Source of the DNA: Lonicera japonica
Lineage: Eukaryota > Streptophyta > Magnoliopsida > Dipsacales > Caprifoliaceae
Length of the DNA: 64,000 nucleotides
Reading direction: 5' to 3'
NCBI GenBank assembly: GCA_021464415.1
Contig: CM038469.1
Span: forward strand, 8,162,501 to 8,226,500
Below are positions 35,201 through 47,002 of the stretch, piece by piece (within the stretch, counting starts at the first letter, position 1; every line of letters starts with the position of its first letter). The notes beneath the pieces are model-generated. The model was given only the letters and a program-made list of their open reading frames with translations. It did not search any database and was not told the DNA's origin. The position numbers and the translations under genes are program-made.

Positions 35201-36706
35201 TTTGCTAGCAAAAGTAGTTACGAGTTCTTGTCGTTTAATTAATTATAAGTACCCGTAATTTTGGGCAAATGTGGATAGCAGTTGCTCTCAAATTCAGTGC
35301 AATTAAATGTTCTATTATTTGGATGGTAGCTGATTCTTTCACTCAAGTTAATTTTATTTAATAATATAAAATTGTTGCCATTCCCTAAAATATATTAGAC
35401 TTTCGATGAGTTATTCGTGCTTCTAAATTCTTAGATAATCTAAAATTATGAGTGCATGATCTAGTCTATTTAACAAATTAAGAAACTTAAATTTAGAAAA
35501 TTTCAAATTCGAGTTTCACTTATAATTAAAAAGGAAAATTTTTCTTTTTTATTTGTAGTTCAAAGAAAAAGATAAATTTTACTCATTCAATGTGTCACAA
35601 TAAAATCATCATTTTTTTTATTAAAATAATAAATAATATAACTATAATTTTTTTTCCTTGAGTACAAAGGTATATGTAAAGAACAAGTGTTCGAAGATGA
35701 AATCGAAGATGTGACTTGAGAATTCAAACGTTATCCTCTTACTACTTTTATCATAATTCAATTATTTGAGCAATTCTTACCTTAACATATTCTATAATTA
35801 ATATACTTAATTTGTAATGTTATTTTGCCTAAGCTATTGTTTTTGGTGAATTATATTGTCCTTGCAATGTTGCTTGTGGCCAAAGGATGAGATTGAGCAA
35901 AAATTGTCAAATAATATTATGATTTCAACACCGTAAATTGTTCAATTGATATAAGCGAGAAAGGTCCTCTCATGCTTTTAGAAGTTCGGACTCATGATGA
36001 CATCACATGCATTTAGAATCATATCAATACATATCGATATATTAAAGATATTGATATTAACACTCAATTTTAAATATTTTAATAATATAAATTTATTTTA
36101 GTAATACTTTATATATACTTTTAAGATGATTTTTATAAATTGAATACACATTTTCAAATAATAAAGTACTCATAGAGTGCTAATAGTTATACCCGATTTA
36201 TATTAATACAAATGAATAGATAGATGTTGTCATTGTCACTACTTTCAAAGTAGGTATCTTTGAACATATGTTTATGCATGTCTATTACTGTTTGAGAGAG
36301 AGAGAGAGAGAGAATGGTGATATTCTAAAATGTGATAATTTGGTAGAAGAGAATGAAAATTTAATTTTGTTAATGTGGTCATGACTAATGTCTCCCACTA
36401 AAATGAAGTTGCAATATTTGAAACGCTCCTTCCTTCCTTTTGGACCATAAATTTTGTATAAATATATATGCACCTTTTACATGAGTCCCCCGTTCTTTAT
36501 ATTTTATATCACCCCCTTTTTAATATGCACATAAGATTGATGTTTAGCATCTGTACATGTCTTTTTATTGTGTTAATCCATTTGTAATTTGTTTATTTTC
36601 TTTTGTTTATTAGACAATAATATTTAATAATCGTTTTATGCTTCTAATCTTTAATTATTTGCGTAAACGTGTACACGTTTTAGTGACTCAACGAGCAATT
36701 TGTGAA
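29236..36706. other. Long AT-rich intergenic stretch without a supportable gene
   Basis: I see a 23-nt poly(C) run (30080-30102), an (AT)n tract near 30812-30826, a CACTA-like inverted fragment (tatgacggaaagctgtcgt) near 31137 and a (GA)n tract at 36293-36313. The region about 32140-33190 is less AT-rich in places and may be old retroelement sequence, but no domain, LTR pair or TSD can be shown. Open frames here are short and without recognisable domains. Confidence 0.4.
30080..30102. repeat. Poly(C) run of 23
   Basis: Twenty-three consecutive C residues are followed by a further C-rich stretch (accccagcccccaccc). Such a tract can form an i-motif on this strand and a G-quadruplex on the other. 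Its length in an assembly is unreliable. Confidence 0.95.
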
Positions 36707-37255
36707 AAAGAAGGATTATAAATGTAAAACTTTATTTCTACACACGCGTGTTAATGAACTGTTTCGCTGAGGAAAAATGACAATTATTAAATTCTGTTTT
36801 GCACATGCTGAAAAGGGAGATAACAAAATTTTAAATTTTATTGTCGTGTTTACTTATTTACATTTGAACCATTTATGTTCAATGAGCTCTCGCAAAAAAA
36901 AAAATGGTATTATTATAGTTTTGGCTACTTGTTTTGTATATTTAACGATACAAGTTTAATTAGGCATATTATTCATTGTAAAAAAGAAGGATTATAAATA
37001 TAAAACTTAGTTTTCTACACGCATGTTAACGAACTATTTCACTGAAGAAAACCGACAATTATTAAATTCTATTTTGCACATGCAAAAGAGAGATAACAAA
37101 ATTTAAAACTTTACTGTTGTGTTTACTTATTTACATTTGAACCATTTATGTTCAATTAGCTCTCGCAAAAAAAGTAAAAATGATATTACTAAAATTTTGG
37201 CCATGCTTAATGTTACAAGTTTTGACATATTATTTATCGTAAAAAAAGGAGAGCA
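36707..37255. repeat. Tandem duplication, 276-bp period
   Basis: Two consecutive copies share aaggattataaat, acaattattaaattct, tttacatttgaaccatttat and agctctcgcaaaaaa in order, offset by 276 bp (for example 36711 and 36987). Point differences and small gaps show the duplication is not recent. Neither copy has coding potential. Confidence 0.85.
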
Positions 37256-38921
37256 CAATTCAGACAACCAATAGAACAGTGACTCCTTGAATAATTATAT
37301 TGCTCACATATATCACCAACTCAAGTTTGTAATTTTCCGTGCTTTTGAGAGAGAGCTAGAGCCTAGAGGTGTGTTTGGTCAATTTCAATTCTCTCAACTT
37401 CAATGAGAAAGAAACAAGAATTAAACATACAAATACACATAATTACCTTATATTAGTGGAAATAATCATGTCATTTGTCTTCCACTAAACAAGGATTAAT
37501 TTAAATGAAATATATATATATATCCACATTTAAAACAACATATATGCTGTCCATCTTTCATACAATTAAAAATATAACTTAATTTTCAAACTTTATCACT
37601 ACTCTTAATTAGCAAATCACATATTCGAGACGCCACAAACATAAACCTAATCCATTCACAAATATTCTTAAAATATATTTGTGGTACAATATGTCAAACA
37701 CAGTTGGCTAATGACAGAAAATTAAGGTACTAAAAGACCTCTCAGGGGAAGACTAGGAGTCAGCTTCCATTACTTTTAGGTCTTTTTCCATTACCTGCTG
37801 CTTGCCTCAAATTTCCACTTAGTAACTTTATTCATCATTAACTATATTCTATCTACTGTTATATAAAACATGTATAATGCAGAAAAGCATAAAGTCGACT
37901 CAGGTTTTTAAATTTTGTTATTACAAATTTTTATTTCACAAAAAATATTTATATTATAGGGTAAGTAATGGGATTCAACTCTCACTATTAGCGAGGATAC
38001 TAATGCTCTTGATCATTGTACTACTCATCATATATTTATATTTTTTTCTTAGATTACTTATATTCGAATAACACATATATCATACGCGTACAAAGTCTGC
38101 TATAGTATAAATACTGGTCTCAAGATATAAAAGATTTCGCACAAAATTTAAATGCCTAAATTTAGTGTCATTGCCATTGAAGCTGCATCTTCAATTGGAG
38201 AGTGCTTTCGATCGGTTGATGTTTTGTGTAGCACCCTTTGGGCCAAGAAAAAACAAAAAGAAGCTAGCTTCTTCTTCTTCTTCTTCTTCTTCTTTCCTCA
38301 AATACAAAATGCTTCTTGAGCTTTTTTACCAAAATAATTAAACGGTTGCCAAACATTCAAACTCTTGGCCTTACGCATAGCGTAATATATAGCCAAGAAT
38401 TTGACGCGATGCGGGGGCAAATTTTCTTTCCCTCTCTTGCAATCGAATATTGATTGTGAAATTTTTTGTGCGGCGGTTAAATTTCAAATATTATGATGGA
38501 TTTACTGTCATAATATATAGTAGTGATAAATCACGATTAAAAATCGTAATACCTTTTCTATCTGTTATATATCTCTAATTTTTTTTATTTTTTTTTCAAA
38601 ATAAAATTGTGCATACTCTTTTCTTTTATGCGGTTGGACGTTTTTCATACGTGGCTTGACCCCCCTGTATATGTATTTTATCCTCTAGTTAGTGACATTG
38701 ACAATGGGGTGAATTTTGGAAGAAAAAAAAAATCATGATGGATGAATATATATATAATAGTGTTCTAGCTATTTTCAATATGGGAATGATGCATGAGAAA
38801 CCTAGCTAGAAAAGAGAATGATGAGAGACTTTGGCAATTGTAAAAACCACCCACAGATTAATTCAGGATAAAAAATTCCTTTCTGTAATAATCATCTCTG
38901 CTGATTTTGTTCTTAAACTAA

Positions 38922-38955
<34 letters not shown>

Positions 38956-40967
38956 TGTGGATTTGATATTCTAATCATCCAAATTTTGCTTGTCAACTCC
39001 ATGAACTTAATTAGCATATTAAAAATAAGAAAAACACTTTTCTTATAACATATTTTTACTGGCATGCATTATGTATATGAGTTATACTTTTTTAAGATTT
39101 ATTAGAGTACAATCTATGTAATACGTGCTGATAAGATTAGATAGTAAGAAAATTTGATAAGTATAGCACTATTCCAAAAATAAAGATATGGACTCAATCT
39201 TAAATGGTAAAAAGCATAAGCATTTACGAATGGTACTTTATAATGCATCCAACCATGATCAGTTAGTGTGAGTTGTCGCTGAATTTTGCAAGTCTTAGAC
39301 GTTACAATCTCAAATGTCCAGGTTCCTCCACAAACACTCCATCTCTTTGTTCAAGTTCCATTTCCATTGGATACTTCTTTGAGTAGGGAGGCTATTCTTC
39401 AGCTGATGATGATTCTACTACAACAAAAGAAAAAACGGGTTACTAAAAAGCATAAAATGATCTAAATTCAAATGACTATTCAAACTCTTAAGATAGTTCA
39501 GAGTGCTGAGAAGTTAGACCTCCTCCAGAGTCAGCGAAGGGTTATCATTTATTGCTTGCTAGGAAGCATCATTAGATTTCTCTTTAATTTTTAGCTACCT
39601 GTTTGTATTGTTTAGGGGTTCGGGGCTAAGTTTCTCTGACATAACTTCCAAATTTTTTCTTTTGAACTTATTTTGTTAGCTATCGGGTTTGGACTTTTCA
39701 AATCTAAATATATATATATATTTTAATATTTCGCTCTAAGCCCCCTTGTTAAGGTCTAGATGAGTTATCGTTTTAATATATTTTTTAATAACAATGCATC
39801 CAACTCTGATATATATATATATAAATACAAATTGAGGCGATAATACAAAGTTCCCTCTTACTTAAGTTTTCACTAAATAAAATGGCTCGCACCATATACA
39901 CAACAAAGAGAGACAAAAGTTATGTATTAATGTTAAACTCGTGGAGTACAAAAAAAAAATCTCTTCCTCCAAGATTAAGATTATCATCTTTTTCTCTTTG
40001 GTGTCTCCAATTATGTGACTAGTTTTTTTTTTCATAATTAATATATTAAAATTTACGATAGAAAATAAGTTTCGTTCTTGACTTATTGATCAAGTACGTT
40101 AAAATTGAAAGTATTTTTCTTTTAAATAAAAAGTCATAATAAAACTTTTAATTTGGGATATATAGATGCAGTGTATTCTACATATTAATCAGTCAAGAAT
40201 TAATAATCCGATATTTATTTTCTATATATGCTTTAAATAAATAGTTCAATCCATTCTAATTTTTCGTCAAATTATATTCTTTTTTTCTTTTTTTTCCTTT
40301 TTCCTTTTCTATCCTTTTTCATAAAAAGGGAGAAGAATTGAGGGTATATATTTGCATATATTGAAGAACATCATGGCCAGCCATGTGCTTTGTCTTGGTG
40401 TCTACCATCTAAAGGCTAAAAAGCAATGCTTTCCCTTCACACTAGATCGATAAACATTGCATATGTAATTAATTGCCTTCAACTTCTAATCTATTTTCCA
40501 TAATAAATTATAATCCTCTTGGTTATAAGTGAAATAATTAACTAAAATCAATTCACTCAATTAATGAGATGGCTGAGAGTTGTACCAAACACGCCCTTAT
40601 TAACATATCTTCTAAGATTGCAACAATATTAATTATGGAGAGAGATATATAGTTACCCAAAATTAATCATATATATATATATATATTACTAATTAAACCC
40701 AATATTGAAAAAAAACAAAAACAAAAGAAGTTTTATAAGATAACATGTTTATTGTACTCATCAATTTACATACTCCCTGAGGCATCACACAAAGAGCTAG
40801 CCTAACTCAAAATTGAAGATGTGAGAGAAAGAATAATTTTACAAGAAAAAAATAATACAAAGTTGTTTTGCTATTTTCTACCTAAATAAATTCCAATGGG
40901 CCAACCAACTAGGTACAAAATTTGTAAGCATTTCTCCTAAGAGATAAATCTTTAGTACTAAAAAAGA
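37256..40967. other. Intergenic DNA with microsatellites
   Basis: The region contains a (CTT)n tract at 38269-38295, a compound (CA)n(TA)n tract at 38922-38955 and (AT)n tracts near 39708, 39810 and 40668. Near 38495-38512 the words gtcataatat and agtagtg may be a decayed CACTA end. No gene is visible. Confidence 0.4.
38922..38955. repeat. Compound (CA)n(TA)n microsatellite
   Basis: A run of CA repeats passes directly into a run of TA repeats. Confidence 0.95.
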
Positions 40968-41291
40968 TCAAACTTGTTCATGAAGGTGAATAGCCGAGAT
41001 CGGCTCTGCTAGGTACGTCGGATTGTTATCTCCGGCCATGATAACGACGATTTTCGGCTCCCATTCTGGCTGCAATACGCGTACTGGCTTAGCGGATTTC
41101 TCCTCCTCGGCATCATCATTGCTTGAATTATTGGGAGGTTTCTTGTAAGAACAAGCTAGGATTATTAATGCTAACGCGATTAATCCCAACATTAAAGCGA
41201 GGCCGCCAAAGAGGTAGGGGACCGGAGAATTCCACCGGTGCATGGCGACGGCAGTGCCAGTGGTGTTGGTTCTGTATGGTGGTGACCTCAT
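40968..41291 (-). CDS. GLUTAMINE DUMPER family small membrane protein
   Basis: This intronless gene encodes 107 residues. One membrane segment lies at about residues 25-48 (YLFGGLALMLGLIALALIIL), preceded by the conserved HRWNSPVPYLFGG entry. The diagnostic GDU motif VIMAG is at 83-87, followed by GDNNPTYLAEP. Members of this plant-specific family sit in the plasma membrane and other membranes. When overexpressed they raise amino-acid export, as first seen for GDU1 and glutamine, and the VIMAG motif is needed for binding the ubiquitin ligase LOG2. That functional knowledge comes from Arabidopsis; what the sequence shows is family membership. The cytosolic linker between membrane segment and VIMAG is acidic (DDAEEE) and short. 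The ATG at 41291 is the first in the frame and fits the usual N-terminus. Confidence 0.93.
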   Translation of the reverse strand: MRSPPYRTNTTGTAVAMHRWNSPVPYLFGGLALMLGLIALALIILACSYKKPPNNSSNDDAEEEKSAKPVRVLQPEWEPKIVVIMAGDNNPTYLAEPISAIHLHEQV

Positions 41292-41313
41292 CTTGATTTT
41301 GAGGAGTTGCTTC

Positions 41314-41331
41314 TTTCTCTCTCTCTCTCTA
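41314..41331 (-). repeat. (GA)n tract in the GDU leader
   Basis: Read on the gene strand this is a GA repeat 22 bp upstream of the start codon, within the probable 5'UTR. GA tracts in leaders can bind BBR/BPC-type factors, but nothing here proves a role. Confidence 0.7.
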
Positions 41332-41379
41332 GATTGTGTTTTTTGTAGTGCAATGGAATGTGGTATTTAATTGGGGCTG

Positions 41380-41387
41380 TATTTATA
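41380..41387 (-). promoter_or_regulatory. TATA box of the GDU gene
   Basis: On the minus strand the sequence reads ccctataaatacagc, a textbook plant TATA box about 90 bp upstream of the ATG. The transcription start would lie near 41350, leaving a leader of about 55-60 bases that includes the GA tract. Confidence 0.7.
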
Positions 41388-43243
41388 GGGAGTAAAGTTT
41401 GTAACAGTGCATGGATTAGAACAAAAATTTAAGTGGGGTGGCTTTTGAGAGTTTACAAAATTGCCACCCTAAGTGGTGAAAGGAGAAATTCCTTCTTTCT
41501 TTTTTTTTTCTTTTGGCTTTGGTACTGTTGCTTCTCTAATCCACAAAGTATCATTGCCTTTGCAAGTCTCTTCTTCTTTTGGGTACCCACAGTTAATTAA
41601 ACTTCATTATTTTAACTAATTAACTTTAAGTTGGAAAATGGTTAGTTTATGTATCACATAATTATCTGATCGAGAGTAATGTTATTCAATTTAATTTATC
41701 ACATTAAATTTTGTGAACAAATGACATGTCAGACATTTATTAATACTCAATTTGTCTGAAATTTAGGGTCCAGGTACTATTTTCTTGCGGGTTAAAATGT
41801 TTCAAACTAAAAGTATATATAGTTTTCTTTTTATAAACATAACAGATGTACACAATCTCACGATAATAAATAGCTTTTGTTTAACCATGGTATCTTAAAA
41901 ATTATACCTCGATAAAAAAGTGTAAACATTCAACATGAACAATTCATTTAATTACGACAAATGAAGTAATTGATATTATATATATGTGTATATGTATGTC
42001 GACTTCGCAAATTAATTAATACAATTGATGTTTACTACACCATTTCATCACCAAAATATTGTCAAATTAATAAATTCGACAGAAAGGAGGGAGAACTCGA
42101 ATTGTGGCAAATTACTTAAAGGTAGAGATTATTACGTTGAGTCTCGAATTATATAAGGCATTGCATGCAGTACGAGAAATGAAATTTAAGGCTCTTAATT
42201 TTATCATTTTGTACATTTAATATAATGTATATATATCTTGTTTCAAAATAAAATAAAATATAATGTCTATCTTCAATCCTTATTCGAATGCGGTCCTTAT
42301 AATATTGGTTCTTTTTTTATTTGTAAAATAATCTGAATCTACCAAAAAAAAACTTGGGTTGTTGAATATAAGTTTTTGATGTAGTTAATTAGAACTCATG
42401 GACTGCCGTTGCTCACCTTATACCTATACATTCATAATGCAGATCATGAATAGTAGTAACCAATCAATTTTTTTTTTTTTTTTTTTTTAACACTTACCAG
42501 TTAATATGAGAATTATTTGAGGTTTGATTTAAGAAGAAATAAAATAGTTCAGGAAAATTGAACCAAAAATCCAAACAAAAGAATTGGTTATACATCAACG
42601 AATCAAATAGTATGACTGTTCACTTTTTACAGGAGTGGGCAAGATTTGAACTCCATCAATCGTAGTTTGACGGAGTAGTTGATTAATCCCTTGAGAGATG
42701 ACGATGCAAGTATGGCAAGATGAACCCAGACCGAATTCGAAGAAGAGTTCGGGGGAAAGGACTACCCCATTTGTATGGCCCATTATAATTTCTTAAGAAA
42801 ATGTCTGTTCTAATCCATATTTAAAAAAAAAAAAAATTCAATAATATGAGTAGCTAATATATATTTGATCACCATATATTTTTTACAACTGTCAGAATTT
42901 AACTTAAGAATTTTATGGTCAAACTCAAAACTAATTCCAATACATTATTACTGGATCGCGGTTATATGAGTAGTTAATATGAAACCAAAAAAGTGTACTC
43001 ATAAATCTTTTAGGCTGGGAAATGAATTGTTGCCTGGATGAACTACGAAGCAACTGCTTTATCCAAGCAGAGGCCCCACTAAACGTGTTCTTTTGGCTCA
43101 AGTATCCTCTCCGTATTCCATTTCTACTCATTTACACGTCACAATTTTTTTTTCTTTTTCAATTTTTTTTTTAAATCAAACTCAAACACTACAGTTAGTC
43201 AGAATCTAAAACATGAGCATGCCAGTCCCCAAACATCAAACCC
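41388..43243. other. GDU upstream region and intergenic DNA
   Basis: This contains AT-rich spacer and a 21-nt poly(T) run at 42468-42488. From about 42600 to 42780 and from 43010 to 43130 the GC content rises and short minus-strand frames are open. Because a LINE fragment follows directly, these may be further retroelement debris, but I recognise no domain. Confidence 0.35.
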
Positions 43244-43424
43244 CTAAGACTGCTTAGAAGAAACAGTAATAGCAAAAGACGTTAAATCATGAGCCACCAC
43301 ATTAGCAGATTTCAGACGATAAGAACAAGCAACAACATCTAAAGAATTAGTTATAGTTATATCAAGAAAATCTAAAACATAGACATCGGCAGGCATCGAT
43401 CCGCTAAAGAAAGGGACTTGGAAT
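43244..43424 (-). pseudogene. LINE-type RNase H C-terminal fragment
   Basis: On the minus strand an open frame ends at a TAG (43244-43246) and reads VLDFLDI, then SYRLKSANVVAHDLTSFA. This matches the last helix region of the RNase H domain found at the end of plant LINE polyproteins, where ANxVAHxLA is the usual motif. Upstream the frame is closed by a stop just beyond 43424, and no reverse transcriptase is nearby. The piece is therefore a 5'-truncated, non-functional LINE end or a fragment of a stand-alone RNase H-like gene. The assignment rests on the motif alone. Confidence 0.6.
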
Positions 43425-44425
43425 TCACTAAACTAACATAATTTGGGCCAATTTGTTAAGAAATTGATGGTGTGAATAATTGTGTAAGGTGTCCAAGTTC
43501 ATACCACACGTGTATTCACCTTCTTGAACCACCAAAAATATCGTTATATATTTAACCACTAGATTAGTTAAGCAAATCTGTGACCCAACTATTAATTGTC
43601 TCTTATTATTAGTTTCAATAATTCTAGTATCTATCTCTCCCATGTAGCATACCCTAAAAATTGAAAACAGACCCATGTCTTTTTCATTTCATAGACTGAA
43701 CCTTCACCACCCTTTAATTGGATAAACATTAATTAATAGACTTAAATTTAGATAACTGTAGCTCGAATGATTGATTTCAATTTGTTTTCTTGAACTTGAC
43801 TAATTAATCCGTTTTCTTCATTGTTGAAAAGAATTCCATTAATTAATTAGGGGTAAAATTCCCTTATTGGCATATCAAAAAATCTACAACCTGTCCAAAA
43901 TGAATTCATTTCGTTCTTACTAGCTCTCCTTAAGATATAAACAAAATCAATTCAATTCTTTTTGTACACATATGGAATTACCAGAAACGATAATTTCACA
44001 TTTTGATTGGGACAACCCAACCACCTCAAAAATAAATAATCTCTACCTAGCTTTGTGGAATTATCGCTGAGATTAAGCCCCGTATCATAAAATCTAGATG
44101 TAGTTAGCCCTTTAATTTTGTTCAAGGGCAACATGGCTCTGTAAAAGACTAGATTACCTTGCACACATGATACGTTATATTAATGTAATTTAAAAAAAAT
44201 AACAAAAATAATAAATATATAGTCTAGTACGGTAAAACATGTGCTTAGATTACTTAGTGAGAGTTCGAAGGGTTGTACTTGAAATACGTACAACTATATA
44301 ATGCATATCAAAAAAAATAAGTAGTTAAAATACATGCAAATCTACTACTACTCAAAATTAGTGAGTACATAGCGTTGCTTCAACACTAAATAAATATAGC
44401 ATTTATTATTTTCTTGCTTGGTCAA
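43425..44425. other. AT-rich intergenic DNA
   Basis: Spacer with short unrecognised open frames on the minus strand (for example 43428-43676 and 43952-44164). No supportable gene. Confidence 0.35.
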
Positions 44426-44497
44426 AGCCAAAATATTACCCTCTGCTCACAAACAAAAAATAAAATAAAATAAAATAAAGAGCCAAAATATTACCCT
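44426..44497. mobile_element. Tiny retroposon-like insertion with 17-bp TSD
   Basis: The 17-bp word agccaaaatattaccct occurs perfectly at 44426-44442 and 44481-44497. Between the copies lie 38 bp: ctgctcacaaac followed by an (AAAAT)n run. A direct repeat around an A-rich tail is the signature of target-primed reverse transcription, here of a very short RNA or a strongly 5'-truncated element. A simple slippage duplication is the alternative. Confidence 0.55.
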
Positions 44498-46047
44498 TCA
44501 TGTTAAGTTGATTTTCTATTTGAAACAATTTCAGAAATATATACGTTGACACTTATCAAATTCTTCGGTTGTATTTAATTTTTCCAAGTGTTGATTAAAT
44601 GATTAATTTGCCAAATTGCAAGTTTCTAATTAAGGAATACCTCTAGCATGTACAAATTTATAGAGCTAGGTCCTAGTCCAAGGGCTTTTCAACTCAAGAA
44701 AGAAACAAGCTAAGCGTGCATATATCCTTGTCATTCCCTAAAGATTTTGGAGTTTGGACTCTTTGATCAGTGATTAATGGATACCGTTGAGTTATTTATA
44801 TTGTCAAAATAATTATTTTTTATTATAATAATAGTATTTTAAAAAATTGTATTATTTACTTTTAAAATTGTATATTAAGTTGTATGTTGTTATACCAATA
44901 AATATAATTGCTTTCGTAATAATGCTACCCTAGTATTATTACTAAATTCATATGTCTTATCACATGCAACAAGCTTATTATATATACTTGAAGTACAATT
45001 TTAATGCACTAATTAATTATTTTAGTAGTTGTGGTTCCAACTTTGATAATAACATTTCTCTTGATTAAATTTGTGGAATTAATTAAATCTAGTATGTCGT
45101 AAACTTAAGTGTTGAAATTTTAAGATTCACGTAACGTGAATATGATTTGAGCCTCTCTCCGGCCCTTCTCAGCATCCATCTCTTTTTTCGGACCACTTGA
45201 ATTTCTATATCACCTGTGTGTTAAAAAAAATAAAAAAATACAATTTTTTTTTTATATTGTAAAAAATAATTATTTTTAAAAATTTACGAAATTCTACACT
45301 CTACATACTTAACTTTCTTCAATTAGCGAGTGGGATTAGAGCCTCCCACCTACTTACTGCACTGGACCACTTAAAGTTAACATTATTTAATTTAATTATT
45401 TTACCTTTATCTTTTAAGTGAGACTCCAACAATATTTTCATAAATTAACCCCATACTTCAATTTTTAGGGACCCGGACTCATTATGAGAACATTAATGTG
45501 ACATAAAGAAGCCGCTGAGATAATAAAGGGAACACAAGGGTCCCAATGATTACTAACAACTCTTCTCATCAGCCACCACTGCTGCTATATCATATCATAA
45601 TAACTTGAATTATAATAAATTATATTATTTATTAAATTAAACTTAATATATGTGTGTATGTACTTGTGTGCTTAATTATGTTTTCAAAAATATTTTTCTT
45701 TAATAAATTGATGTTCAAGAAAAGTACTTGTGTGAAATGTTACTTAAAATTAGTAAAAGAAAGAAATAACCAACCTAATTCAACATTCTTATAGATTCGT
45801 AAGATAATTTTATCAAAAGTGTCATGTCATCTATTATATAAAGTATGCATATTCGTAATACAACATCATCTATATCAAAATCAAAACAAAAATGGTAAGC
45901 TGTAATTCAATGATAAGACATTACATTATGAGAATCATGTTCAAGCATTATTACGTACTTGCATCTATCTTAACAATGGCATAAAAGTCATTGACAAATG
46001 CATTGTTTTTTGTTTCTCCCACTAGAGCTTATAACTTTTTATTAAAA
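44498..46047. other. AT-rich intergenic DNA
   Basis: No gene is visible. Around 45890-45960 the words ctgtaattcaatgataagac and gagaatcatgttcaagc resemble pol III box A and box B of an eroded SINE, but ends are lacking. Confidence 0.35.
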
Positions 46048-46061
46048 TATGAAGTTATATA

Positions 46062-46233
46062 ATTAAGCCTCTTGACTTAATAATATAAGGTTATCAATGG
46101 GATAAATTGGGGTCGAGTTGGAGCTCCCAAGGTCGATTTTTGGCAATGTCAAAATAAAGCTTGGCCAGCGGGAGCCATGCACCACGAGCAAGAATTAGTC
46201 GAGGTGCGCGAAAACTGGCCCAAACACCCCGTG
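46062..46233 (+). mobile_element. SINE-like retroposon, left part (split by CACTA)
   Basis: Together with 57884-57899 this forms an element of about 188 bp. It is bounded by the exact 14-bp direct repeat tatgaagttatata (46048-46061 and 57900-57913). The left duplication is preceded by ttaaaa, the usual nick site of plant L1-type endonuclease. Weak pol III-like boxes occur (aggttatcaatggg and ggtcgagttgg). The 3' part is GC-rich (gaggtgcgcgaaaactggcc), a style known from plant SINE/LINE 3' ends. The A-rich tail lies beyond the CACTA element. SINE identity is inferred from TSD, size, tail and boxes. Confidence 0.6.
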
Positions 46234-46259
46234 CACTACAAGGATAAAGACCTTTAATG

Positions 46260-46735
46260 GCGCTTCGACGCGCCGGGAAAAGTATGCGAATTGCGTCGGC
46301 AAAGGTCATTAAACCTTTCCCGACGCGAAATTGCGTCAGCAACGATCGTCAGCAAAACTTCGTCAGCAAAGGTAAATCGCCGACGCGATTACTAACGCGT
46401 CGGGAAAAGAGACCTTTAACGACGCGCTTACGCACCACGAAAAGTGTCAAGCGCCGCCAAAAAGAAGGCCATTTGTGTCGTTGCATATCACTTTTGCCGA
46501 CGCGTTTCATACATATCGCCGGCAAAAGTCATATTTAAAGGCGTCTCTAACGCGCCACGAAAGGTTTATTTTGCTGACGTGTTTAGAACAGCGCCAAAAT
46601 ACGTTATCGTTAGTGACGCGTCCACCGCGTCAGCTAAAGCAAGAGTGTTTGTATAAAAGTTGATCTTTTGCCGACGCGATATAATTGGAACGCCATAAAA
46701 AGTTTTCTTTGGTGGCGCGCAAATGCAGCAACATA
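46260..46735. repeat. Left subterminal repeats of the CACTA element
   Basis: Variants of cgacgcg, gcgtcggcaaag and gcgtcagcaaag occur in both orientations at intervals of about 20-40 bp. In well-studied CACTA elements such repeats are the binding sites of the TNPA-type protein. They are very rich in CpG in an otherwise AT-rich sequence. Plus-strand open frames in this interval are by-products of the repeats. Confidence 0.85.
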
Positions 46736-47002
46736 GGTTCAATGATTTTTAAAATATAACAATATTTTTAATACCAATTTATATGCAAAATATGTAAATT
46801 AAATATTTATACAAAATATGCCCTGAATCAATATCAATCCTAATATTTAGATAGTAACAAAATGATAGGTTGAATAAACTTCAATACCAAAGTAACATAC
46901 ACATTGCTATGTGTTAAATGTTAACGCAAAAAAGGCCTAAAGCTTAAATGTTAACACAAAAAAAGGCTTGAAGCAAAAAAAGAATATCCTAATCAGAATA
47001 TC
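46736..47002. other. CACTA internal spacer downstream of the TNPA-like gene
   Basis: AT-rich sequence between the subterminal repeats and the stop codon of the Ptta/En/Spm-family gene, likely its 3'UTR. The word aaatgttaacgcaaaaaaggc is nearly repeated in tandem (46915-46970). Confidence 0.5.

Noticed and set aside
37930..38035. tRNA-like words (ggattcaactctcac, ctcttgatcattg)
   Set aside because: They do not form a cloverleaf and have no SINE ends.
42595..43131. Two minus-strand ORFs near the LINE fragment
   Set aside because: They may be retroelement debris but carry no recognisable motif, so no gene call is made.
46257..46663. Three plus-strand ORFs at the left CACTA end
   Set aside because: They arise from GC-rich subterminal repeats with few stops. 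The real genes are on the other strand.
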